From assembly GCF_000812465.1 (NCBI RefSeq), contig NZ_JWMA01000071.1:1-64000 (forward strand): DNA of 64,000 nt, read 5' to 3'. Both the position numbers and the translations under genes were made by a program. Below the pieces are notes generated by a model. The model saw nothing but the letters and a program-made list of their open reading frames with translations. It was not told the origin of the DNA and searched no databases. This document shows positions 44,001-51,910 of this stretch, one piece after another; position 1 is the stretch's first letter, and each line of letters starts with the position of its first letter. Source of the stretch: Cupriavidus sp. IDO (GTDB lineage Bacteria; Pseudomonadota; Gammaproteobacteria; Burkholderiales; Burkholderiaceae).

Positions 44001-44343
44001 CTTCGTAGTGGTGCACGGCCTCCATCATCAGCGCCAGCACCGGGTCGATCAGGCAGCGCGCGTCTTCGGGGTCGAGATTCTGGATCAGCGCGGTTGAGCC
44101 CGCCATATCGGCGAACAGCGCCGTGATGGTCTTGCGCTCGCCCTCGGTCGCGCCCCGCGCGTCCATCGCGGCCTGGGCGGCCCGGATGCGCTCAGCCAGA
44201 TGGGGAGGGGTGTAGTCTATGGGGGCGCCGGCCGCTGACGCGTTACCGCGACCTGCCCCTCTCAATGGCGCGCCGCATTCGCTGCAGAACTTGGCGCTTG
44301 CCGGATTCTCGAACCCACAGCTTCTACAGCGCATCGGGACCAC
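41005..44343 (-). CDS. Class III adenylate/guanylate cyclase fused to AAA ATPase and TPR repeats
   Basis: 1112 residues. Order: zinc ribbon with Cys6, Cys9, Cys20 and Cys23 (CRSCGFENPASAKFCSECG); class III cyclase domain about 70-255 (ITALFADMAGSTALIQNL with metal-binding Asp, ARSMGDGILALFGAPIAHED, IRVGVNSGEVVVRAIR, DPVGNSIHIASRMEGIA); AAA domain from about 275 with Walker A GQPGVGKSRLF and Walker B LELIVEDLQWLD; then about 12 TPR-like helical repeats from 690 on. It resembles soluble-adenylyl-cyclase-like/MalT-type STAND proteins of soil bacteria. Likely a cytoplasmic sensor making a cyclic nucleotide, with the TPR part binding the signal. A second start at residue 4 is equally good. Confidence 0.9.
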   Translation of the reverse strand: MVPMRCRSCGFENPASAKFCSECGAPLRGAGRGNASAAGAPIDYTPPHLAERIRAAQAAMDARGATEGERKTITALFADMAGSTALIQNLDPEDARCLIDPVLALMMEAVHHYEGYVARSMGDGILALFGAPIAHEDHAQRALLAALRMQEDMRRYADRVRQAQGIALQIRVGVNSGEVVVRAIRTEDLHTDYDPVGNSIHIASRMEGIAVPGSIIASEDTHKLAEGYFAFKALGATPIKGLSEPLPIFEVLGLGPLRTRLQMSASRGLARFVGRARELEQLREARAQAHAGHGQIVGVVGQPGVGKSRLFHEFKLLAPRDCLVLETFSVSHGKAYPYLPLIELLRNYCQITGQDDERRRREKLTGKLLTLDRALDDSLPYLLHLLGGTEPSSALAQMNPQIRRQRTFEAIKGLLVRESLAQPLELIVEDLQWLDSETEAFLGFLGENVANARILLLVNYRPEYRHDWSRKGYYTQLRLDPLGGAEARELLRDLLGEGAGVAPLERLILEQTEGNPFFIEEVVQTLIEKQVLRGERGHYRLEQIPTALHIPTTVQGVLAARIDRLEPAEKALLQTLAVIGKAFAWSLLARVVEQPEDALKSLLSRLQAGEFIYEQQAFPEVEFSFKHGLTQEVSYGSLLIKRRRALHERTGQAIEALHNDQLEEHCSELAHHFSCSGNAAKAVEYLHCAGRQAVQRSADAEAVAHLTRALALLETQPDTPERARQELALQITLGPAWMAAKGHGAPEVEATYTRALMLCRQLGDTTQLFPSVLGLRLFYIVRGELRTARELGEQLLALAEKAQDPALLVEAHRALGASLLSLGELEPARAQLEQALALYDPRQRHSPDFFLEPGVLGLAFVALDLWLLGYPDQALARTQEMLALAQSRSQPLASAAALQFAAELHLHRREAQPTREMAEALLALANEQGFPFWLTWGTILSGWALAAQGRAAEGIERMLQGLSGYRGTGAELWLPHFLALLAEAYARAGQAEAGLKTLAEALRLVERTQEHLYEAELYRLKGELTLLHVREGEEASRRDEAEACFLQAIAIARRQGARSMELRGVMALSRLWRRQGRSAEAREMLSEVYKGFTEGFDTLDLQEAKAMLAEFD

Positions 44344-44949
44344 CTTCGCCTTCGGCGGCTTGCGAACTTACGATTTCATCAAGGCCTGCGGTTCCGCGCC
44401 CGTGCCAGCGTGGTCGGCACGACCCCGTTCCAGCCGCGGACCGCGGACCCGCCGCGCGATCTGGCGAACGTTGACCGGGAACACGAATGCGTCACTTGGA
44501 TGATGAACCGGCGGCCCAAGGGATCCCGCGGGCCGGCCATCGACGATAGCCAGTGGTGGTTCCGACTTGACTGCGCACAACTGGTTCTGACCGGGACCCG
44601 CGCCGGCATGACATCGGATACGCAGCGCGAACTGCGTGAGAGGCTTGGGCGTCGCGCAACCGCGCCTAGTGTTGCACCATGATAGCCCTAAATCCAGAAA
44701 TCGCCGTGACCCATATTGGGTGCGCCGGCGCGCTCGGCGCTGGGATCGCCGGCGGAAGCGTTCGCAGCATCGGCGCCGCTCTAGACGCGATCGCGTCTTG
44801 GCACAGTTCGTAAAGTGGGTCAGAGACCAATCTTTTGATCTACATCAGCCCTGTTTGGAGATTGGAGACTACTGTTTCAATCAAGGCATCTGTAGTCAAG
44901 ATGGCTTCAAACCCGATTTGTACTTGAGCCGTTTCCTTGGAGCGCCGCC
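44344..44949. promoter_or_regulatory. Gap between cyclase and hemerythrin genes, with promoter elements
   Basis: About 600 bases between divergent genes. No gene is supported; short frames on both strands are mutually exclusive shadows. The right end is AT-rich and contains the FNR-type box at 44835 and a probable promoter for the hemerythrin gene. Confidence 0.4.
44835..44848. promoter_or_regulatory. FNR/Dnr-type box before the hemerythrin gene
   Basis: TTGATCTACATCAG matches the FNR/Anr/Dnr consensus TTGAT-N4-ATCAA at nine of ten fixed bases. The centre lies about 108 bases before the hemerythrin ATG. In this bacterial group the box is used by oxygen- or NO-responsive CRP-family regulators. 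Confidence 0.65.
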
Positions 44950-45522
44950 ATGGCCAACCCACTTGCTGTATGGCATGCCGACCACATCAATTTCGCTGGA
45001 CTTCTCGACATTCTGGAAGAGCAGGTGATTGCTTTTCATCGGGGCGAGCGGCCAAATTACAATTTGATGGGTACGATCCTCTATTACCTGCGGAACTTTG
45101 GCGATCGCGTTCACCATCCTCGCGAGGATGGTGCATATGCGCGGCTCGTTGAGCGAGATCCCGGCATGAACATCGTGGTTAGCCGGCTTTTGCAAGAGCA
45201 TCGTGTGATTGCCACGGTGGGCGAAGAACTCCTAAACCGCCTGAATGAAGCCGAACGAGATGTGATAACTTCGCGCGCGGCTCTAGAAGCAGCCGCAGCC
45301 ATGTACCTTGTGTACTATCGAAACCATCTCTCCGCTGAGGAAAGACACGTAATACCGCGCGCAGCACAACTGCTGACTCAAGAAGACTGGGCAGCCGTCG
45401 CGGCCACTGTTCCGGCTAGCTCCGATCCGCTATTCGGGGATAACGTCCAGGAGCGTTTCGCAACGCTGCGCCAGCAGATCGAGGCTGAGGCGAGAGTCTC
45501 CAGACAGGGCTCGATACATTGA
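44950..45522 (+). CDS. Hemerythrin-domain protein
   Basis: 190 residues. The four-helix hemerythrin pattern can be traced: AVWHADHINFAGLLDILEEQ (first His pair), RVHHPREDGAYARLVERDPG (HHPRED, second His pair), LLQEHRVIATVGEELLNRL (EH) and YYRNHLSAEERHVIPRAAQL (H-x4-E). These give a diiron site that binds O2 or reacts with NO or peroxide; the HHPRED form is common in stand-alone regulators or NO-defence proteins. The FNR/Dnr-type box upstream fits expression under low oxygen or NO. GGAG lies before the ATG. A perfect 22-bp palindrome lies inside the gene at 45112-45133. Confidence 0.9.
   Translation: MANPLAVWHADHINFAGLLDILEEQVIAFHRGERPNYNLMGTILYYLRNFGDRVHHPREDGAYARLVERDPGMNIVVSRLLQEHRVIATVGEELLNRLNEAERDVITSRAALEAAAAMYLVYYRNHLSAEERHVIPRAAQLLTQEDWAAVAATVPASSDPLFGDNVQERFATLRQQIEAEARVSRQGSIH
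45112..45133. repeat. Perfect 22-bp palindrome inside the hemerythrin gene
   Basis: CACCATCCTCG followed directly by its reverse complement, with no spacer, coding for the metal-binding His-Pro-Arg-Glu-Asp segment. It may be chance, a protein-binding site, or an mRNA hairpin. Confidence 0.5.
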
Positions 45523-46005
45523 CACTTGGGGCCTCCGCTGATCTCAGCCAACCGGCGGGCTTTGGCGCTTGTCCCTTGCACGCAAGTTCGAGGGCTTGAT
45601 AAAAGCGAAGCAGCACTCGTCGAAGCGCAGGTCAATCAGGCAAGGATGCCGACCTGCACAGCCGATCTGCTCGCAGTCGGAGATAGCTTGCGCAGCCCGT
45701 TGTCCGGATCACCCGTGGTGCGCTCAACAAACCGTCCTCGGCTTCGGGGTCTGCTATTCAGCTTATTGCGGAGCCACGCGAAGCACGCCCCCGGGCGGCG
45801 AAAAATCTGACAGCAAACATGATGGCCGCGTAGACCACATACCGCCAGGAAAACGGCAGGTCGATCTGAAGCCGCCGGAGCGCAAGTCCGTGGAAGCGGC
45901 CGTGCATAAAGTCCATGAACGGCTCAGGGAGCGCCAGCCGCACCAAGGTGCAAAGGACATCGAACCGTACAACCACGACGGAAGGCGGGAAGTGCAGCGA
46001 AGGAA
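45523..46005. other. Gap between hemerythrin and kinase-fusion genes
   Basis: About 480 bases. A minus-strand frame at 45758-46033 has a hydrophobic, protein-like end (IDLPFSWRYVVYAAIMFAVR and FFAARGRA) and is reported separately as doubtful. Plus-strand frames are basic and low in hydrophobic residues, as expected for shadows. Confidence 0.3.
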
Positions 46006-46033
46006 ATGGAGAAACAATGGGATGACGCGGCAT
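45758..46033 (-). CDS. Doubtful small membrane protein
   Basis: 91 codons. The last two thirds (FDVLCTLVRLALPEPFMDFM, FHGLALRRLQIDLPFSWRYV and VYAAIMFAVRFFAARG) look like a real protein with one membrane helix. The ATG overlaps the start of the divergent kinase gene by 28 bases, so an internal start is more likely; no good ribosome site was found. No family recognised. Confidence 0.25.
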   Translation of the reverse strand: MPRHPIVSPFPSLHFPPSVVVVRFDVLCTLVRLALPEPFMDFMHGRFHGLALRRLQIDLPFSWRYVVYAAIMFAVRFFAARGRASRGSAIS

Positions 46034-47514
46034 TGACCGCCGCCTTGCAGCAGCCGGACGCCTACCCTCGCCCGGCGCCGGCAGTACAGGTCATCGAGAC
46101 GCATATCTCCCGAGTCTTTCTCGCCGGGGACTTTGCCTACAAAGTGCGCAAGCCGGTGCGGTTCGACTTTGTGGACTTCTCCACCGCGCAGGCACGCCGC
46201 GACGACTGTGAGACCGAGCTGCGCCTGAACCGCCGGTTCGCACCCACCCTGTACCTGGACGTGGTGCCGGTCGTGGCAGGCCCCACGCCCGGCTCGGTGC
46301 GCGTCGGGGGCAGCGGCATGCCGATCGAGCATGCGGTCAGGATGCGTCGCTTCGACCAGCAGGACCTGCTCAGCGCAAGGCTCGCTGCGGCCCGGCTGCA
46401 GCCGGGCCATATCGATGCGCTGGCGCGGAGCATTGCGGCCTTTCACCAGGAGCAGCCACCTGCGGCCGTGGCCGATGGCTTTGGCACGCCGGCCCGCATC
46501 GACGCGATCCTTGCGGAGTGCCTGGGCGGCATCGGGCGGCTGGCGCAGGCCTCCCACCTGGCCAGCCGCGTGGCCATGCGGGTGCGCTGCGAGGCCGCCC
46601 GGCTCGCGGGCGCTTTCGGGGCACGCCTGCGCAACGGCCATGTGCGCGAGTGCCATGGCGACCTGCACCTGGGCAACATCGTGCTGCTGGACGGCGTGCC
46701 GACGCCGTTCGACTGCCTGGAATTCGACGCCGCGCTGCGCTGGACCGACACCATCAGCGACCTGGCTTTCCCGATCATGGACCTGCTGCACCATGGCCGA
46801 CGGGCGCTGGCCTACCGGCTGCTCAACGGCTACCTGGAGCAATCGGGCGACTACGGCGCGCTGGCCGTGTTGCCCTTCTATCTTTCCATGCGAGCCCTGG
46901 TGCGCGCGCGTGTGCTGCTGGAGCACGCCTGGCAACAGCACGCTGCGGGCGCCTCCATGGCGCTGACGCAGGTCGAGGCAGGCAGACTGCTGGCGCTGGC
47001 ATGGCGGTGCCTCACCCGCCGTCGCGGGCCGATGGTGCTGATGCATGGGCTGTCTGGCAGCGGCAAGTCTACGGTAGCTGCACAGCTGAGCGAGGCCGCA
47101 GCCATGATACGGGTACGCTCGGACGTCGAACGCAAGCGCCTGCGCCAGGGCATGCCACCGGCTGACGGCTGGTACAGCGACCGCGAGACGGAGCGGACCT
47201 ACAATCGGCTCCTTGCCATCTGCCGGCTTGGTTGCATGGCGGGCTTCCCCATGATTGCCGACGCCGCATTCCTGTCGCGCAACCAGCGCGAGCGCTTCGC
47301 AGCGCAGGCACGTCGTCTCGGCGCGCCACTTTTTATTGTCTCCTGCGCAGCCCCGCTGGAAATCCTGCGTAGCCGTATCGAGACGCGTGCACGGGAGGGG
47401 CACGATCCGTCAGACGCCGATATCGCCGTCCTGGAGCGCCAGTTGCGCGCCCAGCAGCCGCTGACGGCGGCAGAACGCACTCACGTCGTACCAGCGAGCG
47501 ACTTCATCTCGTGA
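46006..47514 (+). CDS. Fusion of an aminoglycoside-phosphotransferase-like domain and a P-loop kinase
   Basis: 502 residues. The first 330 have a protein-kinase-like APH fold: FAYKVRKPVRFDFVDFSTA (Lys of the ATP site), ECHGDLHLGNIVLLDGVPTP (catalytic HGD) and DCLEFDAALRWTDTISDLAF (metal Asp). The last 160 form an AAA_33/adenylate-kinase-like domain: Walker A MHGLSGSGKSTVAAQLS, RVRSDVERKRLRQGM, then lid residues. This two-domain protein is widespread in proteobacteria; its substrate has not been settled. AAGGA lies before the ATG. It is monocistronic here, next to a hemerythrin gene. Confidence 0.85.
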   Translation: MEKQWDDAALTAALQQPDAYPRPAPAVQVIETHISRVFLAGDFAYKVRKPVRFDFVDFSTAQARRDDCETELRLNRRFAPTLYLDVVPVVAGPTPGSVRVGGSGMPIEHAVRMRRFDQQDLLSARLAAARLQPGHIDALARSIAAFHQEQPPAAVADGFGTPARIDAILAECLGGIGRLAQASHLASRVAMRVRCEAARLAGAFGARLRNGHVRECHGDLHLGNIVLLDGVPTPFDCLEFDAALRWTDTISDLAFPIMDLLHHGRRALAYRLLNGYLEQSGDYGALAVLPFYLSMRALVRARVLLEHAWQQHAAGASMALTQVEAGRLLALAWRCLTRRRGPMVLMHGLSGSGKSTVAAQLSEAAAMIRVRSDVERKRLRQGMPPADGWYSDRETERTYNRLLAICRLGCMAGFPMIADAAFLSRNQRERFAAQARRLGAPLFIVSCAAPLEILRSRIETRAREGHDPSDADIAVLERQLRAQQPLTAAERTHVVPASDFIS

Positions 47515-47687
47515 CGAATGGGCGCCCGCTTGATGCACGTCAAGCGCTCCGGCGCCCTGGCATCTAGGCTACAGAATGGGACATTGTCGACGATGGCTGT
47601 CCGGCTCTCCGGACCGCAGCAACGGGGCAGCTGCCTCAGTCAGGCATGAGGCGTCATCTGCATCCTGGAATGATGGGTAGGCTACAC

Positions 47688-48332
47688 ATGAAGCGTCTGC
47701 TTATTGCCATGCCCTGCATGGGCACTCTGCTAGTTGTCTGCGCGGCGGCCATCGCCCGGGAACCGGAGGCTGTGCGTCCGGCATCGGGGTTCGTACTGAG
47801 CGCCCAGACAGGCAGTACGCGACCGTGGGATGTCGAGCATGGCGGTCGACCGGCAGGCGCGCGCCAGGGTATTGCCTCGCATCAGCGCAGCATGATCGAC
47901 CTGGGAGCCTGCGGCGGCATCTGGCAACAGCGCACGGGGCAGTCACTGGTCCCTCACGGCGGCCCCGTGGTGCCCGTCACACCTGTGGTCAAATATGCCA
48001 ACGGCATCTCTTACCTCAGCGCCGGCACGGATCTGCAGGAAACCGCGACCTTGCGCGATGCGGCGAGGTTCTACAACCTCTGCCTGGCGTTCGCCGGCCG
48101 TGAGAGAGCACGGCTTGCGGGGGTAAATGCACGGATCTACCGCCCCAATGGCACTCTGGTTTTCAATACGTACGCCGATGGACCACTTATGCTGGTCAGG
48201 CTGACCCCAGGCCGCTATCGAGTCGTCGCTGTCTATGATGGCAAGACCATCATAGAGGGCGTCACTGTTCCTAAACACGGAACGGCCGCGCGAAGGCTTT
48301 GGTGGCCAGATGCACCTCGCCTGCTGGTCTGA
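47688..48332 (+). CDS. Secreted protein of unknown function
   Basis: 214 residues from the ATG at 47688 (MKRLLIAMPCMGTLLVVCAA), a signal peptide with cleavage near AIAREPEA. The mature part has SAGTDLQETATLRDAARFYN and a C-terminal beta-rich stretch (ARIYRPNGTLVFNTYADGPL, MLVRLTPGRYRVVAVYDGKT) that looks like a carboxypeptidase-regulatory-like or prealbumin-type domain. Two Cys residues remain in the mature protein. No family could be named. A terminator hairpin follows at 48409. Confidence 0.75.
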   Translation: MKRLLIAMPCMGTLLVVCAAAIAREPEAVRPASGFVLSAQTGSTRPWDVEHGGRPAGARQGIASHQRSMIDLGACGGIWQQRTGQSLVPHGGPVVPVTPVVKYANGISYLSAGTDLQETATLRDAARFYNLCLAFAGRERARLAGVNARIYRPNGTLVFNTYADGPLMLVRLTPGRYRVVAVYDGKTIIEGVTVPKHGTAARRLWWPDAPRLLV

Positions 48333-48408
48333 TTGGCTCTGATCGCCTCGGAACCGCTCCGCGCGCTCACCACCTGCCAGCGTCTGCTTGTTCCCGATCA
48401 ACCAGCAT

Positions 48409-48439
48409 GCAAAGGACGGCCGCGAGCACCGTCCTTTGC
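48409..48439. terminator. Bidirectional terminator hairpin between convergent genes
   Basis: GCAAAGGACGG, nine bases, then CCGTCCTTTGC: a perfect 11-bp stem between the 48332 stop (plus) and the 48460 stop (minus). Confidence 0.65.
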
Positions 48440-48459
48440 TGCACTTCCCATGGCGCGAA

Positions 48460-48966
48460 TCAGCGGCTCATCATGCCGCCTCCCGTCACCTTGCCCATGC
48501 CATGCCCCATTCCGCCGCCCATGGCCTGGCTCTCCATCATCGCTTGCATCATTTCCTGCATCAGGGCCATGTGCTGCTCCGTCGCGCGATAGCAATTGCC
48601 AGCCTGGGCGGCCGCCACTCTGCCCCCCATACCCGCGCGTCCCGCGCCCTGATACGGCCCGGGCATTCCGGCAGTCTTGTGCATGGTTGCCATGGCCTCC
48701 TGCATAACCTTTGCCCGTTCGGCCATGAGCGCCTGACGTTCTTCCGGGCTATTGGCCCGTGAGAGTCGTTCCCGAATTGCACGCAAATGGGCAATCTGTG
48801 CGTCCAGCTCCGGGCTTCCTGGGGATACTGCCGGCTCGTCCGGCCGTTCCGGAGCATGGCTGCTCCTGGTGGCAGGGCCATTGGCCGGCTGTGCCGAAAG
48901 CGCCAGCGGTGTCCAGACGATGGCGGCGAGCGCCACAAATAGGGATGGGTAGCGATTCTTCAGCAT
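48460..48966 (-). CDS. Methionine- and glycine-rich secreted protein
   Basis: 168 residues. Signal peptide MLKNRYPSLFVALAAIVWTP (cleavage near LSAQPA), a charged helical middle (ELDAQIAHLRAIRERLSRAN then SPEERQALMAERAKVMQEAM), and a Met/Gly-rich end (MALMQEMMQAMMESQAMGGG, GHGMGKVTGGGMMSR). Clustered Met in a periplasmic protein often serves copper or silver binding; here this is only suggested by composition. AGGGGAA precedes the ATG. Converges on the preceding secreted protein gene. Confidence 0.75.
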   Translation of the reverse strand: MLKNRYPSLFVALAAIVWTPLALSAQPANGPATRSSHAPERPDEPAVSPGSPELDAQIAHLRAIRERLSRANSPEERQALMAERAKVMQEAMATMHKTAGMPGPYQGAGRAGMGGRVAAAQAGNCYRATEQHMALMQEMMQAMMESQAMGGGMGHGMGKVTGGGMMSR

Positions 48967-49488
48967 GATGTCATTCCCCTTGCCATTGGGCTGAGTCGCC
49001 CGTTATTCACAGGCTAGACGATGCCCTCTAAAGGGAATTGATCTGCCTCAACGAGCCTGAGGCTTTGCCGCGCGTGGATTGTCCGCAGGATAGGCTGCGC
49101 ATTGGCTTGCCCCGCAGCGAAATTCCGCTCCCGCGTCGTGTCGATTCCCAGGCGAACTGCAGGGAAAACTGGGCCATTGACACCTTCCGCGGCGTGAGCT
49201 CAGTGTGCCAGCCCACCATCAGGGTAATCGCAACTGAAATGCTACGCGAGTATGATTTTCGCTAGAGGTCGCAGTGGCTTGCATCAGGCCAGTCCGGACG
49301 CGACGGCCACGCTCGCCATTGGCGTATTGTTGCGTGACGTATCACCGGCGTTGGCGAACGGTCTCATTGCTGACCATCGTTCCGGACCACATTCTGCTTC
49401 GCAGTGGGCAGCCAGGGCAGAGAGCACTGTGTTGATATCCGCTGCGGCTGTATGATGCGACGGTTGGCTTTGAGAAGTCTGTCCTATC
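48967..49488. other. Gap between divergent genes, nothing recognised
   Basis: About 520 bases. Must hold the promoters of the Met-rich protein gene (leftward) and of the hypothetical gene at 49489 (rightward). No motif or RNA-like structure stood out; small frames on both strands are not supported. Confidence 0.4.
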
Positions 49489-49902
49489 ATGCAATGTCCC
49501 GTGGAAAACGAAACCTACCTGCAGTTTGACGCCCTGCAAGCTCTCGCCCGCCGCACCGATGCCGTAACTGTCGACTGTGCGTGTAGCGCCCCTGAGCTTG
49601 ATGGTTGGACTTCTTTGCCCGTCTCCTTCCCAGAGCGACAGCTTAGCGTCATTGGCACCCTGGTTCGCGACGTCTACACCGAGGCGACCTTTGAGGAGTA
49701 TCACCCTCAGGGCACGAGTCTCTGGTCAGCCGAAGCACCGATTGCCGCCCTCTACTATCCGTACAACCGCTGCACCGTCTCGGAGTGCAACGTATGCAAA
49801 CGCGCGTATTTGCGCTACGTGGAGGGTGGAGGGTACTTTGTCGACCCGCGCATCCGTCGACTGAGGACCGGTGTTCTTGTGGACGCCCCACTCTCTGAGT
49901 AG
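49489..49902 (+). CDS. Hypothetical protein with a Cys-rich middle
   Basis: 137 residues, soluble, acidic. Cys residues are at TVDCACSAPELDGW and in CTVSECNVCKRAYLRYVEGG, a C-x4-C-x2-C pattern that may bind metal. The end GGGYFVDPRIRRLRTGVLVD is rich in aromatic and basic residues and looks conserved. No family recognised. It has no operon partner: the next feature on the right is a broken receptor gene on the other strand. Confidence 0.7.
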   Translation: MQCPVENETYLQFDALQALARRTDAVTVDCACSAPELDGWTSLPVSFPERQLSVIGTLVRDVYTEATFEEYHPQGTSLWSAEAPIAALYYPYNRCTVSECNVCKRAYLRYVEGGGYFVDPRIRRLRTGVLVDAPLSE

Positions 49903-49932
49903 GCCGGAACCTCCGGTCCTGTCCAAGCTGCG

Positions 49933-50385
49933 CTACTCGGCGTAGACGCCTGCCGCCTTAATGACCGGGGTCAACGTGCGATTTCTGCCTTGGTGCGCCC
50001 CGAGCGTCGGTGCATCTTGCCGCTCGGCGGTCGGAACTGTGACCCCTATCTGGGCAAACCGCCGCAATACGGCCTGGTCAGAAAGCGCGAATCGCAAGGG
50101 TTGGTTCAATCTTTCAATGACTGCCGGCGGCGTACCCTTCGGCGCGTAGAGACCGTGCCAAACCTCGAGCTCGAAGTTTGACAACCCGCCTCGGCGAACG
50201 TGGGGACATCTGGCAGGCTCGGTAGACGCGAGGCTGCCGCCAGGGCATAGGGCTTCAACATTCCGCTCTTGATGTAGGGGCCGGTCGCCACTGGTTGGTC
50301 ACATAGCAGGTCGACTTGTCCAGCAAGCAGGTCCTGTAGCGCCGGTCCGGTACCGCGATACGGCACCATGGTCACCTCCCCCTTC
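49933..50385 (-). pseudogene. Bug-family solute receptor, C-terminal remnant
   Basis: Two frames carry the end of a TctC-like receptor: VTMVPYRGTGPALQDLLAGQ, VDLLCDQPVATGPYIKSGML, LPSLPDVPTFAEAG, then after a one-base shift near 50177 LSNFELEVWHGLYAPKGTPP, AVIERLNQPLRFALSDQAVL, and finally TPVIKAAGVYAE. A further pair of compensating shifts lies before TPVIK. The N-terminal 150-170 residues and signal peptide are missing; a stop closes the frame before 50385. It is not functional. Confidence 0.85.
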
Positions 50386-50639
50386 TATTTCCAATAGCGT
50401 TTGAAGCGCGAAAAAAACCCCAGCGAGGTAGGCCATATGTAGGTCAATTCCGCGCGCAGTGAGGGGACACGACTGCTCGCATTCCATACCGCCTAATGGG
50501 GCGTTCCAGAATACCAGTTTGACCGTGCATGGTTGCGATGGCATCTTACTGATATGGCACTGACGATAAAGTTGCCTCCGGAGACGCCTGTCGCGCTTAC
50601 GCTGTCGACAGGTAGTTTTCTTCCCGACTAGGAACGAAT

Positions 50640-51533
50640 ATGAATGCTTTCATCCCCACAACCCTGCGCTCGCTCCTCTTCGTTCCTTCAGATAGCAAAA
50701 GGAAGCTCGCGGCCTCATTGCGGTCCGGCGCGGACGCACTCATCTTCGACCTTGAGGATGCTGTCCCGGAAGTAGGCAAGGCTGACGCAAGAAAGCTACT
50801 CGTTCAATTCCTGGAAGCTCACCGGGAGGCAATGTCGCCATTAGTCTGTGTCCGTATCAATGGACTCTCTACGACGCACCTATTGGACGACCTTGCGGCC
50901 ATAGTGCCACACCGACCGGATGCAATTGTCCTGCCAAAGTGCCGTAACGCCGACGACGTGCATCGGCTGAGTGATTTTTTATCCGCTTACGAACACGCCC
51001 TGCTTGGTAGTACGCAGCAAACTGGAATTATCGCCATGGCAACAGAGACATCGGAGGGAGTATTCGGCCTCGCGTCCTACCGAAATGCACCGATGCGTTT
51101 GCGTGCGCTGATGTGGGGTGTTGATGACCTCGCTGCTGACCTTGGCGCATTCTCCGCGCACGCTGGACGCGAGTTAACCTCCCCCTTCTCGGTGGCGCGC
51201 ACTATGTGCCTGCTTGCAGCCGCGCAGGCTGGCGTCGACGCGATTGACGCTGTGAGCACGAAGCTTGGCGATGAAGTACAGATTGAAGAAGAGGCAGCGC
51301 GAGCGCGGCGCGACGGCTTTGCTGCTAAAGCGGCGGGGCACCCATCGCACATCGCGGCAATCAACCGTGCATTTGTCCCTAGAGAGGAAGAAGTGGCCTG
51401 GGCACGTAAAGTGGTGGAGGCATTCTCCCGTGTGGGGGCCTCAGGCGTTGTACGCCTGGGCGACACGATGATTGACCGTCCTCACCTGCGTTTGGCACAC
51501 AGGATACTTTGCCAGGTCGACGGCGAGGATTGA
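50640..51533 (+). CDS. CoA ester lyase, HpcH/HpaI (CitE-like) family
   Basis: 297 residues, TIM-barrel lyase: TLRSLLFVPSDSKRKLAASL, IFDLEDAVPEVGKADARKLL (metal-near Asp/Glu), VRINGLSTTHLLDDLAAIVP, VLPKCRNADDVHRLSDFL, MATETSEGVFGLASYRN with the metal Glu and LMWGVDDLAADLGAFSAHAG with the metal Asp. Family members split malyl-, citramalyl- or 3-hydroxyacyl-CoA with magnesium. AGGAA precedes the ATG. It is separated from the second lyase gene (56603) by the transporter and dehydrogenase genes; the two share little detail and probably use different esters. Confidence 0.9.
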   Translation: MNAFIPTTLRSLLFVPSDSKRKLAASLRSGADALIFDLEDAVPEVGKADARKLLVQFLEAHREAMSPLVCVRINGLSTTHLLDDLAAIVPHRPDAIVLPKCRNADDVHRLSDFLSAYEHALLGSTQQTGIIAMATETSEGVFGLASYRNAPMRLRALMWGVDDLAADLGAFSAHAGRELTSPFSVARTMCLLAAAQAGVDAIDAVSTKLGDEVQIEEEAARARRDGFAAKAAGHPSHIAAINRAFVPREEEVAWARKVVEAFSRVGASGVVRLGDTMIDRPHLRLAHRILCQVDGED

Positions 51534-51910
51534 TTCCTCAAACCTGATGAGGAGCACGGCCGACTCGCTCCTCCTAGGTGGCCCCCGCCCATACAGCAGT
51601 TCCGCGAGCCCTGTGAGTTCGCCCAACGCCAACGGCCAACCGGCGAAGTTGGCCGTATGGCTTGAGCGATGGGTAAGAACCGCTCATACCATCACTCCGA
51701 CCAATTCCCGGAAGGTGGCATTCTCCAGACCACACCAGCTTCCCTGCTCGGCGAGGCGTAGGCACGGGGCATTCGAACTCGCCCGTGGTGTAACGACGGG
51801 TTTCCGAGGTCGCGTATTGCGAAGAAAAAAGGGGAGGTCTCACGAGCCCCCATAGTCCACCAAACTCCCGAAACGTCTACGCCTGGTGGGGAGACACCAA
51901 CTCTCTGCGG
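51534..51910. other. Gap between lyase and transporter genes, nothing recognised
   Basis: About 375 bases between convergent genes. A minus frame (51574-51843) is open but has no motif. No clear terminator hairpin was found. Confidence 0.4.

Noticed and set aside
45763..47403. 546-codon minus-strand frame
   Set aside because: Opposite the APH-kinase fusion, whose HGDLH and Walker A motifs are clear. Only its last part (45758-46033 region, other frame) looked protein-like and is listed as doubtful.
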